Part shown: positions 11,441 through 22,284 of the stretch, one piece after another
Layout: each line of letters opens with the position of its first letter
How positions within the stretch are numbered: the first letter of the stretch is position 1
Source of the DNA: Phyto melanocephala
Taxonomy: Eukaryota; Arthropoda; Insecta; Diptera; Rhinophoridae
Direction of reading: 5' to 3'
DNA length: 64,000 nucleotides
NCBI GenBank assembly: GCA_941918925.1
Contig: OW799236.1
Coordinates: 67,232,685-67,296,684 of the forward strand
Notes under the pieces: generated by a model
The model's input: the letters and a program-made list of their open reading frames with translations, nothing else
Databases searched by the model: none
What the model was told of the DNA's origin: nothing
Program-made: the position numbers and the translations under genes

Positions 11441-11869
11441 TCTATTTATATAAAAGTCAATGCCACTTTTCGTTGTAATTTTATAACTCAAGAACGGGCT
11501 CACCTGTCCGAACCAAATGTTAAGGCTTTGTTCGGACTATTAAGTAGATAGTTTATGTGAAGTTTGCACAAAATCCGTCGAGCGGTTTACGGGTAAAAAA
11601 GGGTAAAATCGGTATCTCAGTATCTCCGGTTTTAATAAAGATATCACAAAAATTCAAAAAGGACTAAATAGCCAGTAAAAAATAATAAAAATAAATTTAG
11701 AGTTTTAAGGGGATAAAACGTGTGAAAACTGAATGTTAGTACTTTTTTGAGCAGCATTTATCTTTGAGAGGGAAATTTTGGAGTTTAGAGGGAAAAGGGC
11801 TAAAAACGGGTAAAATCGGTAATATTGTATCTTCGTGCCTAATGCAGGTAGCACGTACCGGTCGGCTAA
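11441..11869 (+). mobile_element. Non-autonomous Helitron-like element, 429 bp
   Basis: The 5' end is TCTATTTATATAAAAGTCAA, the typical TC-start of insect Helitrons. The next phrase (TTTTATAACTCAAGAACGGG) also resembles their conserved leader. The 3' end is CTAA preceded by a CGTGC...GCACG stem 19-44 bases upstream. The element is preceded by A (11440) and followed by T (11870), the A^T insertion signature, without target duplication. It has no Rep/helicase coding. Helitron ends are short, so the 3' end could be misplaced, but start, end, hairpin and flanks agree. Confidence 0.65.
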
Positions 11870-12962
11870 TATTTTATAAGACTAGATACAGTTTTTCTTA
11901 AAACATTTAGAAATAATATAAATATACAGTATATAAAAAATTTATTTAAAATTTGCTAAAAAAAATTACAAATAATATTTCATTTTAGCTTCGATCAGAG
12001 ATTATGTATCTTCTGTTACCACTCCAGGAAGAAAAGAACAAATTTAAGGGAATAAGCCCTTTAAATTTAATATACGTTTGTGTGTACGTTGGCATTTAAT
12101 TAATTTGCGTATTTTTATTACAATTATCTTGTTATGGGCGCTTTACTTGCAAGTAAAATGAATAAGAGTGAATGAGAGAATAAATTCAAGAATCGCATTC
12201 AGAAATGAAAACAAAAGAATAGTGAAATACTAAAAGGGGGAAACCAAATACTTTATAAAGTTTGCTATGTGTGTCTATACATATATACATACATATTTTT
12301 CTTTAGTCTTTTCTTCGTTTCCATTTATTGAGAGTAAGTACATAAATACGTACAAGTATTGCAGGCAAATGTCCAACTTGATATTTTTACCCGACATACT
12401 TACATATAAATGCGTGTGTTCAGTTTTATTCGTTGCATACAGATACAATTTGCAACTTCCACTATCCATTTATCTTTAACTGGCATTCATATCAGTTGTT
12501 CAATATTGAATGAATGCAAAAAGGAAATGTTGTGAGTGACTAAGTTAGCATGCTACCTAAGTTTTCTGGGATTTTTTTTTCTAACGCTACGCGAAATACT
12601 ATTTATTATCAAACAATGAGAATTTTGCAAATACTAAATTTTTTAAAGCTTAAGTTAATTAAACAAGTCTATGTGGCCTAAGTTAATTTTCATAAATTTT
12701 TAAACATCGTCAACAACTAATATTTAATGTTAAAAAAAGCCATCAGGGAAAACAATTTAAAACAGTTTTCTAATTTGTTTGTCAACCGATTTAAACAAAA
12801 AATATAACATATAGGAAATATTTTCCTTAGCTCGTGCAGCAGGTATATTTTGTTTAAATTTTTTCAATAGTTCTGGAGTTATAAGCGTTTTTTTTATAAG
12901 CACATTCGCAAATGTCAAATACTTGTATGAATAAAACTATGTTTGGCTAAAATCAAAGTTAA
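11870..12962. other. A/T-rich stretch, nothing recognised
   Basis: Only short chance ORFs and TATG/ACATA runs were seen. Confidence 0.35.
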
Positions 12963-13107
12963 AACAAGTAAGAGCACTATATTCGGCTGTGCCGAATCTT
13001 TTATACCCACCACCAATTTTGTGTACATTTAAAGCACAATATTTATTATTTTGTTAATCCCAATGGAATTATCTCTTTATAATGAAATATGTATCACTTT
13101 CTTTGTA

Positions 13108-13713
13108 GAGCGTGGTTATATTTTAAGGGCCCATGTTGAAGGTGAAATACACCTAGTCTTTAAATTTGTTTTCTGCATTTCACTTGACATTTCTCAATCT
13201 CAAACTTACTCAATTTGATCCGTGGAAAGATATGCAAATGAGCAACGCTTTAAAGTTATTCAGGTTTTTTATAAAAATGGGCGTTCAAATCAAAATGCAT
13301 TTTGTGCACTTCGTAAATCTTTTAATCAACATAATCGTTCAAATTCGTCCACAAATAAAAAAATATTTAAATTTCTGCAAAACAGGTCTGTATAAAATGT
13401 TAGAAAATCTGTGAATGCCTTCTTTGTGCGTTGAATTGAAACCACTGCTGGTTTTTGCGATAGTGTGGCAAAACAGCAGTCAACCTCGCCTCATCATCAT
13501 GCCCAGCAATTGAGCATCAACATTGTCATTGAAAATTTGGACCATCAGATAGAGGAGTGGCGCCAAGGATGGGGGGGGCATTTGGCCGATATTTTGTTAA
13601 ATACATAATATATCCATACAAACATTATAATTACAGAAAGAAATACTAATAATATCCTAAATAATTTGTGTTTTATTTAAATTCAACATCGGTCCTTAAA
13701 ATTTAACCACCCA
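13108..13713 (+). mobile_element. Internally deleted mariner inside family B (copy M1)
   Basis: The ends are GAGCGTGGTTATATTTTAAG and, on the reverse strand, TGGGTGGTTAAATTTTAAGG, flanked by TA (13106-13107, 13714-13715). One frame carries an N-terminal mariner helix-turn-helix segment (QVFYKNGRSNQNAFCALRKS near 13260-13320). Another frame carries VAKQQSTSPHHHAQQLSI, fused directly to IENLDHQIEEW and GGHLADIL, a mariner C terminus. The catalytic domain is deleted. The same remnant sits at the same B position at 37626-38234 and 48019-50668. Confidence 0.8.
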
Positions 13714-13744
13714 TAAAAACTTCGATATGCTACTAAAATGCTTT

Positions 13745-14610
13745 TGTAAATGTAGTCTTTCAATGAAAGTGGGCGTTAAAGTAGGCGTGTTAATGAAGTT
13801 TCTGCTAATAAATACAACTTAGATATTTCAATATAGTCCTTTATTTTCCCAAAAACCTTGTCAATAGAGAAATTACATGAATTTAAAATAAACCGTTATA
13901 TGGGAGGTAGGCGTTAAAGTGGGCGTGTCACCTAAACTTTTTAGCACAACAATAACATTGATTGGAAGGATATACGTAGCAAATTTGATCATCATACCTC
14001 TAATTTTGGCGGTTTTATAAGTTTTTAAATTTTATTAACGGTAGATAACGTGAAAAGTGGACGTTATAGTAGGCGTGTCAAAGTTATTTTTTCGAATGAG
14101 TACAACTTAGGTGTTTCAATATAGCCCTTTGTTATTCCAAAATATTTATTAATAGAGAAATTATATGAATTTTAGGTAAAACGTTATATGGGAGGTGGGC
14201 GTAAAAGTAGGCGTGGCACCTTAATTTTCTGGCATAGTAATGACAATGCCTAGGGGGATATAGGTAGCAAATTTTATCATCATACCTCTAATTTTGGCGG
14301 TTTTATAAGCTTTTAAATTTTATTAACGGTAGATAACGTGAAAAGTGGGCGTTATAGTAGGCGTGTCAAAGTTCTTTTTGCGAATGTGTACTACCTAGAT
14401 GTTTCAATATAGCCCTTTATTATTCCAAAATCTATATAAGTAGAGAAATTATATGAATTTTGAGTAAAACGTTATATGGGAGGTGGGCGTAAAAGTGGGC
14501 GTGGCACATTGATTTTTCGTTACAAAAAAGCGTCTCACCAAAAAGCAAAGTGTGCATAATTTCAGAGTCGTACATCCAATTTTCTTGGTTTTATGACGTT
14601 TTTGTTTTTA
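13745..14610 (+). repeat. Three 288-bp-period units in family B
   Basis: GTGGGCG/GTGGACG landmarks occur at 13769 and 14057, and ATAACGTGAAAAGTGG starts at 14045 and 14333, giving a constant 288-base step. Each unit carries AGTGGGCGTTATAGTAGGCG, then GTTATATGGGAGGTGGGCG, then a GTGGCAC. The last two units are the most similar. Confidence 0.75.
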
Positions 14611-15120
14611 AATATACCGAAAAATACACTGTGCGGTATAAATTTTCGTACATTTTGATCGATAACTCCTCTCCTAATGCATAGATTTAGATAGTTTTCG
14701 GGAAAAAATATTGTTTCTACTTAGGGAATATGTGTTCGAAGTTTCATGAGTCTACGTTAATGCGTTTGGACACAATTCCATTTTATTCGATGTTTGAAGG
14801 ACACGGTTTTTTCGACCTACTCTTGCTTTTCGAGCTATAACTCTCTTCCTAATATTCGGATTTAGCCCATTTTCAATGCCAATCAAACCTTGTCTATAAG
14901 AAAGATTCTGGCAAAATTTGAGCCCCCTAGCTTTTTCGGTGCGACCTCTATCGTGCTTTCAACAGACGGACAGACGGACGGACGTAGCTAGATCGTCATT
15001 AAATCAAACCCTGATTCAGAATATATATACTTTATGGGGTCTAAAATGGATATTTCGATGTGTTACAAACGGAATGACAAAATGAATATACCCCCACCAT
15101 TTTTTTGGTGGCGGGTATAA

Positions 15121-15774
15121 AAATTGGTGTAAGCGCTTACCGATTTTTATCAATGAATGGGACGGAAAAAATTGTACACACTATTCTAGCCTAAACTTAT
15201 CCTTCGCCAAGAAACTATTATTTTTTTAATGGCGTGTGCTTTCAAAAATATGTCAGATATTATCTTTTCAAAATTATTAATTTTAAACTGTTATTTCGGT
15301 CAAAAAGGACAGAGAAAGAACAATACATAAAAAATAATTAAAACTTTACATAAAAATCCAATACGATCTTTCAGAAAAAAAAAAACAATAAAAGATCTGA
15401 AGGTTCATCGTAACACTGTTTTATAACCCATTAAACAGGAAAAAGAATACTAAAATATTGAAATAAAACCTAGATCAGAAAGAAAAAAAGGTCGTAACAC
15501 ATATCGGTAAGGCGAAAGAGTCGTACAACTATTTGGAAGAACACCAAACTTTTATCTAAAGAGCAGCCCGTAGTGGTTAATGCACCGATTTTTTGCGCGG
15601 AGCCACAGCTAGTGCTTGCTATAAGTCGTATAAGTATATATATAAGTTCAAAAAGGTCCAGATGGCATTGCGGTAAAGAAATTAGAAGCACAAGAACGAG
15701 CAAAGGAATTCAAGTCAAATATTAATTAAAATACATCTGTTGTGTTTTATATAATTATATATTGGCAGACTTTG
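15121..15774. other. A/T-rich stretch upstream of a Tc1-type relic
   Basis: No certain feature was found. Part of this stretch may be the degraded front of the transposase fragment at 15775-16205, but I could not read motifs in it. Confidence 0.3.
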
Positions 15775-16205
15775 GTATAACTTCCGGGTCAAGAACTTTT
15801 TATGGCTAATGGACAAGGTAATATTCAAAACAATACCGAACAACAAGCAAACAAAATTGACCAAGACTTTTATTTTGTCACGGGCCATTTAAAATTGTGG
15901 AAAAAAAGCCATTAGAAACAATAAACCCTAAAATATTATGGAAAGTCTACAAAAACAGCTTTTAACATTCTTAAAACAGTCTAGAGTGTCTTCATACGTC
16001 TAGCCTGATTAGGCATCATTTCATTATGAAAAAAACCCATGAGATGTATTTAAACAAAAATATCAAGGTTGTATACGCGAGGAAAATCCAACCAACAGTC
16101 CACAGCTTCGGCCTGTAGAAAGATATTGGGCTCTTGAAAAAAAAAACATAGGAAAGGTATTTTAGGACAACCTCATCAAAATGGGTAAAGGAAGCAAATA
16201 AAAAA
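15775..16205 (+). pseudogene. Tc1/mariner-superfamily DDE transposase C-terminal relic
   Basis: In shifting plus frames one reads YMESLQKQLLTFLKQSR. Next comes PD-stop-ASFHYEKNP near 16003, equivalent to the PD.AS.HY block with the second catalytic Asp. Then MYLNKNIKVVYA and NPTNSPQLRPVERYWALEK follow, the NP.N.PQ.RPIE.YWA block with the catalytic Glu. Roughly 36 residues separate Asp and Glu, similar to the DD37E group, though indels make the count unsafe. Several stops and frameshifts are present. No terminal repeats were located. This is a different lineage from the mariner copies elsewhere in the window. Confidence 0.65.
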
Positions 16206-17764
16206 TATTTAACGGGAGGATTTTTCAAATACCGATTAATTTACAAATACCGATTAATATATCAATATATGTATATGTACATATATAAGTCTTTAATGAA
16301 ATTGTAAAATATTTAAAAAATTAACGCATTTTTTAAAATCTTTACATGAAACGATTTAATTTTTATTTAACTTTATACTTAATACACTCCTTAGTATGAA
16401 ATTGTGAGTTAAATAGTTGATCCAATTCAAACATTCAACTGCCGATATAGAGTGTTGTTTTTATGTTTTTTCTAAATAAAAAATCGCTTATTTCATAAAG
16501 AACAAATTGACAAATAATGCAATACATATCTGCAGCCTTTTATTTTGTAAACATTAAACGAATAAACCAGTTATATAATAGATATTCTAAAAACTCACAC
16601 AAAATAAGATATAGTTATTTTAGTGCAAAGCATTGTAAAACATATCGACTTGGTTATGCAGTTTCACGCAACGAAAAACCATGGTTATGTCATGATCGCA
16701 ACAGTCATATTATATTCTCAATAACAGTCTTTGGATGCCGAAAACAAATTATTAGTATTCATATTATAATTGATTATATCTTGTCACGCTAATCAAGCGC
16801 TTGCTGGAATTTTATCATTAAATTTGTATTTTTCGTATAAATTTCGATATGGTTGTCATTTTGAAATAGTATGATATAACAAAATAATTCGACAAAAATA
16901 AGATTAAATTCTAATGCATTAAAAATTACAAATAATCATTGTATAGTAGGTGAGACAATAGTATGATTACAGAGTAATCCAGCTAAGATTTTTTCCAATA
17001 ATAATTTAATTTCAAGTGTTCTTCTTCTTTTCGAATAAATTTTTATTATTTTAAGAGCTTTAGAGGTCAGAAATATACACAAAAATTTTTAAAAAATTAG
17101 AGATATTTATAAATTGCAAAAATTTATGTATTTATTTTTTTAAATTACAATTGAAAAGGTTAGTAAAATCATTATATGTAACTAACAGCAAAAGACAATA
17201 ATAATTTTTCGTAGAAAAAACTAAGATAAGATAATGATATCTGGCAAACAGGCTTATTTGACAAATTTCTCTACAAAATCTGTCAAATGAGCCTTTAATA
17301 AACCTAAAATATTTTTTATGAATACGGCCCTAAGGGGTTTTTAATTAAATAACTCCGACAAAATAACAACGCCACAAGATATAAACAAAGAATTCGGTAG
17401 CGGTTGTGAGCAGCGATACCAGAATGAAAATTTTCCTTATTTTGAATATTTTTGAATCAAAATAAGATTAAAAGATCTTTTTCCACAAATTATGATTGCT
17501 AAAATTTAATTATTAAATAAATTTATATCTATTTACCTATGGCAACTTGACTTAGTATAGACAATAACCATTTGCTTAAGATGAATTCACAAATTTGTTT
17601 ACGAAAAATGTTGTTGTTAGAAAATTTTTGACTTCGAATTGCAACACGGTTTTTTTTTCGAAAATTTAAAACTTCCATATGAAATACATATGTATGTATG
17701 TGATGTTGGCAAATGTTTACCTCAATAAGCGTCACCACTATTTTTGTTTAATAATTATTGAATA
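16206..17764. other. Gene-free A/T-rich stretch
   Basis: No coding similarity was recognised. The 91-codon ORF at 16517-16792 has no recognisable motif and A/T-driven composition. Confidence 0.35.
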
Positions 17765-18134
17765 CTAACCAAGGCCGGCCCGCGTTGCTACGCCCCTTAA
17801 TAAATAAAACTGTATTCTGAATTTAAATTGAATATCAAGTGCAAGAAGCTACAAATTATAACTTTTTATTTATGGGCGTGGCACTGTCCACTCTGCTAAT
17901 CACTAAATTGTATAGTCATGACAGCTCAATATGTGTGCAAAGTTTCAGAAAAATCTGTAAAGTTAAAATAGCTGAATATGATAACTTATTTTTTATGAGC
18001 GTAACCCCGCCCACTTTTAACCACCCATAAACACTTCCTGGAATGTGCACAACAACTTGCCGAAGTTTGAGTCCTATCGGCTTTACGGTTTCGGAGTATT
18101 TAGCTAAAACACACACAGACAGAATTTCATTATG
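17765..18134 (-). mobile_element. Family C Helitron, shortened copy
   Basis: It begins CTAACCAAGGCC...CGCGTTGCTACGCCCC, the reverse complement of the family C 3' end with CTAG mutated to TTAG. It ends in CACACACAGACAG, the equivalent of the GT-repeat leader. It holds about two of the roughly 121-bp hairpin units instead of six, and lacks the outermost TCTATATATATAAAAG end. It is non-coding; two ORFs over it are chance openings. Confidence 0.75.
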
Positions 18135-18392
18135 TGATTTTTTTACACCAAACATCAATAAGAAATATAACAATATATTTATATTATTTGTAATTATTGT
18201 AATTGGTTTAAATTGAGAATGTTTGTGACTTAAAAAACATTTATTTATTAGAGGATCGTTAATCATTAGGACTATTTTAACACATACCTGTTGTCGTTTA
18301 ATTTTTTTTTGTAAAATTAAATCGATTTAAGTTGGAAGTATTCCGAACAAACCTTTGTCTCTTTCAAAAAGAAAGACGTCAAACATACATAT

Positions 18393-19081
18393 AACAAGTA
18401 ACAGTGCTATATTCGGCCATGCCGAATCTTATATACCCTTCACAACGTGTAGTCATGCAATAACAGTAGTTTGTATCACCATTCATCTCATATAAAATAC
18501 GTACATTTGTATATACTGGTTAGAATAAATGTGGCATCGAATCCCAGCTGAGCCAAAAAATTTTATTTTATTTTATTTAATATATTATTTATATTTTATT
18601 ATTATTTTTTTTTACATTTTTTTAAAAAATTTTTTTACATTTTTAAAAATTTTTTTTTTTTGTAATTTTGTTTATTATTTTTTTTTATTTTTAATATATT
18701 TTTTTTTGTGATTTTTACATGTATGTATATATGTATGTTGTTGTTGTAATTGTGTAAAAAAACGAGGTGGTCTTGGTTTTTTGCTCATATCTCAGAAAGT
18801 TATAAGGCGATTGTGCTGAATTTCAATAGCGATTCATTCCTGGATATTTCCAAGAGATTGATACCATATACAGATCTGAGGAACATATAGTTGCTTCTAA
18901 AAGTTGATTTCAACCAACACACGGGCAGACGGACAGACGGTCAGGGCTTAATCGACTCCTCTATTCATAAGCTTTCAGAAAATATATACTTTATGGGGTC
19001 GGAAATGAAAATTGTAGAAATTACAAACGGAATGACAAAGCTATATATACTCTTGTGCACCACAGGTGAAGGGTGTAAAAA
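18393..19081 (+). repeat. Family A copy A2 with inverted interior (A-II subtype)
   Basis: The outer ends match A1 (ACAAGTAACAGTGC, TTCGGCCATGCCGAA at one end; core, GACGGACAGACGGTCAGG and a TGCACCACAGGTGAAGGGTG end at the other). The interior 18511-18720 (TATACTGGTTAGAATAAATG, then CCCAGCTGAGCC, then T-rich sequence) is reverse-complemented relative to A1, A3, A5, A6 and A7. Its body (CTGAATTTCAATAGCGATTC and onward) matches A4 and A5, not A1, defining a second subtype. Confidence 0.8.
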
Positions 19082-19189
19082 GACTTGTTCGGACAAACAA
19101 TTTGTTAGATATATATAAGGGAATCTATTAAAGTGCAATGTAGTGGTTTTTAGCACAAAAAAGTTATTTGACAACTTTAGGTCAATAAA

Positions 19190-19732
19190 GGACAAAGTAG
19201 TTTTTGCGGATAAATTTAACCTTAAATATAGAGTCCTTTAATATTCCCCAACCGTTGTCCATAGAGAAATTAATTATATGAATTTGAGATAAAGCGTTGT
19301 ATGGGTGGTGGGCGTTAAATTGATCGTATCACCTTAATTTTCCGTTATTACAAGTCATTTGTTTAAAAGCACCGTTTGCAAAATTTAAAAATTGTGCAGC
19401 CAATTTTGTCAGTATTGTTACGTTTTGATTTTATATATACCGAAAAGGATACTGTGTGCTATAAATTATCATACCTTTTGATCTATAACTCCTTTCGTAC
19501 TATAAAGATTTAAGCAATTTTCAGGGAATGATAATGTTTTTACTCAGAAGATATATATTCGAAATTTCATCGCTTTACGTCAATACTTTTGGACACAATT
19601 GAATATTATTTTATGTTGAAAGGACATTGTTTTTTGACCTACTCTTGCATTACGAGCTATAACTCTATTTCCTTTACACCGATTTAGCCCATTTTGAATA
19701 TCAAATATAGCTAGATCATCCTAATTCCACAT
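19190..19732 (+). repeat. Family B fragment
   Basis: Recognisable B landmarks appear in order: GTATGGGTGGTGGGCG, TATACCGAAAAGGATACTGT, CTTTTGATCTATAACTCC, CGAGCTATAACTCT, GATTTAGCCCATTTT and TAGCTAGATCATC. Both element ends are missing. Divergence from the 12964 copy is substantial. Confidence 0.75.
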
Positions 19733-19789
19733 CATAGCTTACCCTATATTTTTTATTATATGAAATTTTTTCTTATTATTATTTTCGAC

Positions 19790-20130
19790 GCAATCCTCGA
19801 TTTTGAATTTTTACGTAGTTATGTGTATTCTACTAGTCAAGCCCTTTCATTTGATACCCATATTGATGGCGTTAAATTCCGCCATTTTGTTTAGAAGCCA
19901 TCTTGTATTTTAAATTTTTTTATTAATTTACTGTATTCTACTGGTCAAGCCAGTTCATTTAATGCCAATATTGAGAGGGTTTAATAAGTTACGTTTTAAA
20001 AGACTAGATTTGACCCATATACAAATTTATTGTCCGCCATTTTGTAGTGGCGGCTTACATAAATTTTAATTTTTTATAATGCTTATATGGCGCTAGTCAA
20101 GTTCTTTCAGATGATACCAATATTGACCCT
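19790..20130 (+). repeat. Imperfect tandem repeat with CTAGTCAAG and GCCATTTTG phrases
   Basis: TACTAGTCAAGCCCTTTCAT at 19831, TACTGGTCAAGCCAGTTCAT at 19939 and CGCTAGTCAAGTTCTTTCAG at 20091 are followed each time by a GATACC/ATGCC...ATATTGA phrase. Units are separated by CGCCATTTTG or GCCATCTTG phrases. Spacing is 108 and 152 bases, so units vary in length. I recall similar phrases as dispersed repeats in arthropod DNA. No coding was seen. Confidence 0.6.
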
Positions 20131-20371
20131 CTTGGTTGTCTAAAAACTAAAGGCCTGCAACTGTTGCACTATACAACATAGCAACATGTGTCACATAATG
20201 CAACTGCTAATTCATGCAATGCCGAAAATGCATGTTTGACAAAGACATATAAAGACAGTGTATAATTTGTTTAATTAAATCTGTACATAGTTCTAACAGT
20301 GATATTGCATACATGAGCATTGAAAATGAGAAAGTCAACACATGCGACACGTGTGACATATGCAGCATATG

Positions 20372-21747
20372 TTTTTATACCCTTCACACAGTGAAAAAGG
20401 GTTTATATAGGTTTGTCATTCCGTGTGAAATTTCTACAATTTTCATTTCCGACCCCATAAAGTATATATTTTCTGAAAGCTTATGAATAGGGGAGTCGAT
20501 TAAGCTCTGTCAGTCTGTCCGTCTGTCCGTGTGTATGTTGAAATCAACTTTTTGAAGCCCCCCGACACAGGTGGGACCCGGGTAAGGTATTAAAATATCA
20601 GAAATATTCGGGAGTAGATCGGTATTGAAAATCAGAAACATCGGTACATAAACAACTGAGATATGAGCAAAAACCCACATTACAACAACAACATACAAAC
20701 ATACAAACGTGTATACTGGTTAGAGAAAACGTGGCATCGAATCCCACCCAGCAAAAACTAGGTAATGACTTGCTCTTACTAAACAACATACTTTTCAATG
20801 ACTACTACATATCGTCTGTCTTACTAAGAAGTATTTTAGTAATGACTTGATTTATAATGTGTTATGTAAGTACTTGATTTCAGACATTTGCTTAGATACA
20901 CACACAATACAATTTCTTACTGCGACATTTACTAGAAACCATTCAAATACATAACTTTTTATAATTCTCATTTAGTTTAACGCGCTTAGGGTATAAGTAA
21001 TAATTATTTTGAAAACAGCGGCAAAGCACTTCATTAACAAAGTGATGACTTATAGATTTTCACTGATTGTTAAATTTCAAATTAACGTGTCGCAGAATAA
21101 TCTAACCGAGTTTTAGTCCTTAGAAGAACCGAACGACTTCTGTAAGTCCATAAATAGTAATGGGTTATTTGGGTTATTAAAATCAAGTACTTATATATTG
21201 CTATAGGAGTAAGTACTTATTTAAGTCCCTATTTATGAGCGACCGTAATAAGTACTTATACGAGTCCCTATTTGTAAGCGAGGGTGGTAAGTACTTGCCT
21301 CCAATGACATCGCCGTGTTAAAATAATGGGTTTAGATGCCAAATTGTAAGTAGTGAACAACTGTTTTCTAGTACTTTCAAGTCATTATAATGTAATGTGT
21401 TATTTTGCTGGGCAGCTGAGCCAAAAAAATTTTTTTGTTAATTTTTTTAAAATTTTTTTTTTAATTTTTTTTTTTAATTTTTTTTTTTATTTTTTATTTA
21501 ATATATTATTTATATTTTTATTTTTTTTTTAAATTTTTTTTTTAATTTTTTTTTCTTTTTTTGTTTTTTAACATACATACGTGAATTTATAATTTTACAA
21601 TGGGACGTTTTTATATATGTATGTTTTTATACATATGTACATATTTCATATGGGATGAATGGTGACACAAACCACTGTTATTGCATGACTACACGTTGTG
21701 AAGGGTATATAAGATTCGGCACGGCCGAATATAGCGCTTTTACTTGT
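20372..21747 (-). repeat. Family A copy A3, split by an inserted element
   Basis: Read on the minus strand it runs from ACAAGTAAAAGCGC and TTCGGCCGTGCCGAA (21713-21747), through an A/T interior (21425-21590) to the core and the TATACCC...GGGTATA-type hairpin near 20372. A 666-bp element interrupts it inside the GGGATTCGATGCCAC motif at 20747-21412. Confidence 0.85.
20747..21412 (+). mobile_element. Unclassified 666-bp element with CCCAGCAAAA ends
   Basis: The ends are CCCAGCAAAAACTAGG and, reverse-strand, CCCAGCAAAATAACACATTA. Other family A copies show the uninterrupted target ATCCCAGCTGAGCC, so the boundaries are well fixed. CA at 20745-20746 and 21413-21414 is then a 2-bp target duplication. 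The interior has repeated palindromic AAGTACTT units spaced about 40-50 bp around 21180-21300 (AGTCCCTATTT phrases). There is no ORF of note. It behaves as a MITE; the superfamily is not identified. Confidence 0.7.
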
Positions 21748-21944
21748 TTATAGTGCATTTTAATCATTGCAATAGAACATTATATGCAATAAAATCAGAA
21801 ATTTATTTAATATAATTGTAATTACATACTTTAAGGAAATTTCTTTTAAGGATTTATTTAGAAAATATTTAAATAAAGTCAATTTGTTTTGTGTCGGGTT
21901 TGGCTGTTTTTTTTTTTGGGTTTTGGGTTTGCCTTTATTTTCCG

Positions 21945-22184
21945 TCAAATATAACGCTGGTCCTGCTCATTAAATATTTTATTCGGTGCCTTCCTGCCTT
22001 TGTTATAAACCCGATTTTCATGTATGAAACTCTCAATGATTTTTTGGACCGTAGAAGAATTCATTTTAACCATCTTAGCTATTTTTCGCTGTGAGTGGTC
22101 ATTTTTGAAATGGTTGAAAACTAATTCTCTTTGCTCTAAGGTAGTACGCGGACTCATTTGAATTTTTGTAAATTGATACTCCAA
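21945..22184 (-). pseudogene. N-terminal Tc1-like transposase fragment
   Basis: The minus-strand frame encodes MSPRTTLEQRELVFNHFKND, then SQRKIAKMV.MNSSTVQKIIE (a helix-turn-helix) and NKGRKAPNKIFNEQDQRYI, followed by a stop. This is the DNA-binding start of a Tc1-like transposase. The second DNA-binding half and the whole DDE catalytic domain are missing after about residue 79, where low-complexity sequence follows. The remaining frame is open, so the truncation may be relatively young. No terminal repeats were located. Confidence 0.75.
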
Positions 22185-22284
22185 GGAACGAATCTAAACT
22201 AACAATTCAACAAAAAACATTGCTAGAATTAAAAATACGAAAAACAAAACCAAAAACAAAGCTGCATTGAAGAACCGTTACAGT

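Larger units (their letters stand above)
12964..15120 (+). repeat. Family B DINE-1-like element, full-length copy
   Basis: The 5' end is ACAAGTAAGAGCACTATATT, then TTCGGCTGTGCCGAA and TATACCCACCACC. A deleted mariner follows (13108-13713), then three related GTGGGCG units with a 288-bp period. A conserved half comes next, ending in GACGGACAGACGGACGGACG (GTCY tract), CTAGATCGTCAT, AATATATATACTTTATGGGG and the terminal hairpin ACCCCCACCA...TGGTGGCGGGTATAA. The GTCY tract, core and hairpin match dipteran DINE-1/mini-me elements, as do the GTGGGCGTGGCAC motifs. It is non-coding; the short ORF at 13166-13414 is a shadow of mariner sequence. I see no protein that would mobilise it. Confidence 0.85.

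Noticed and set aside
16517..16792. 91-codon ORF (MQYISAAFYFVN...)
   Set aside because: Composition follows local A/T bias, there are no recognisable motifs and no promoter or polyadenylation context; likely chance.
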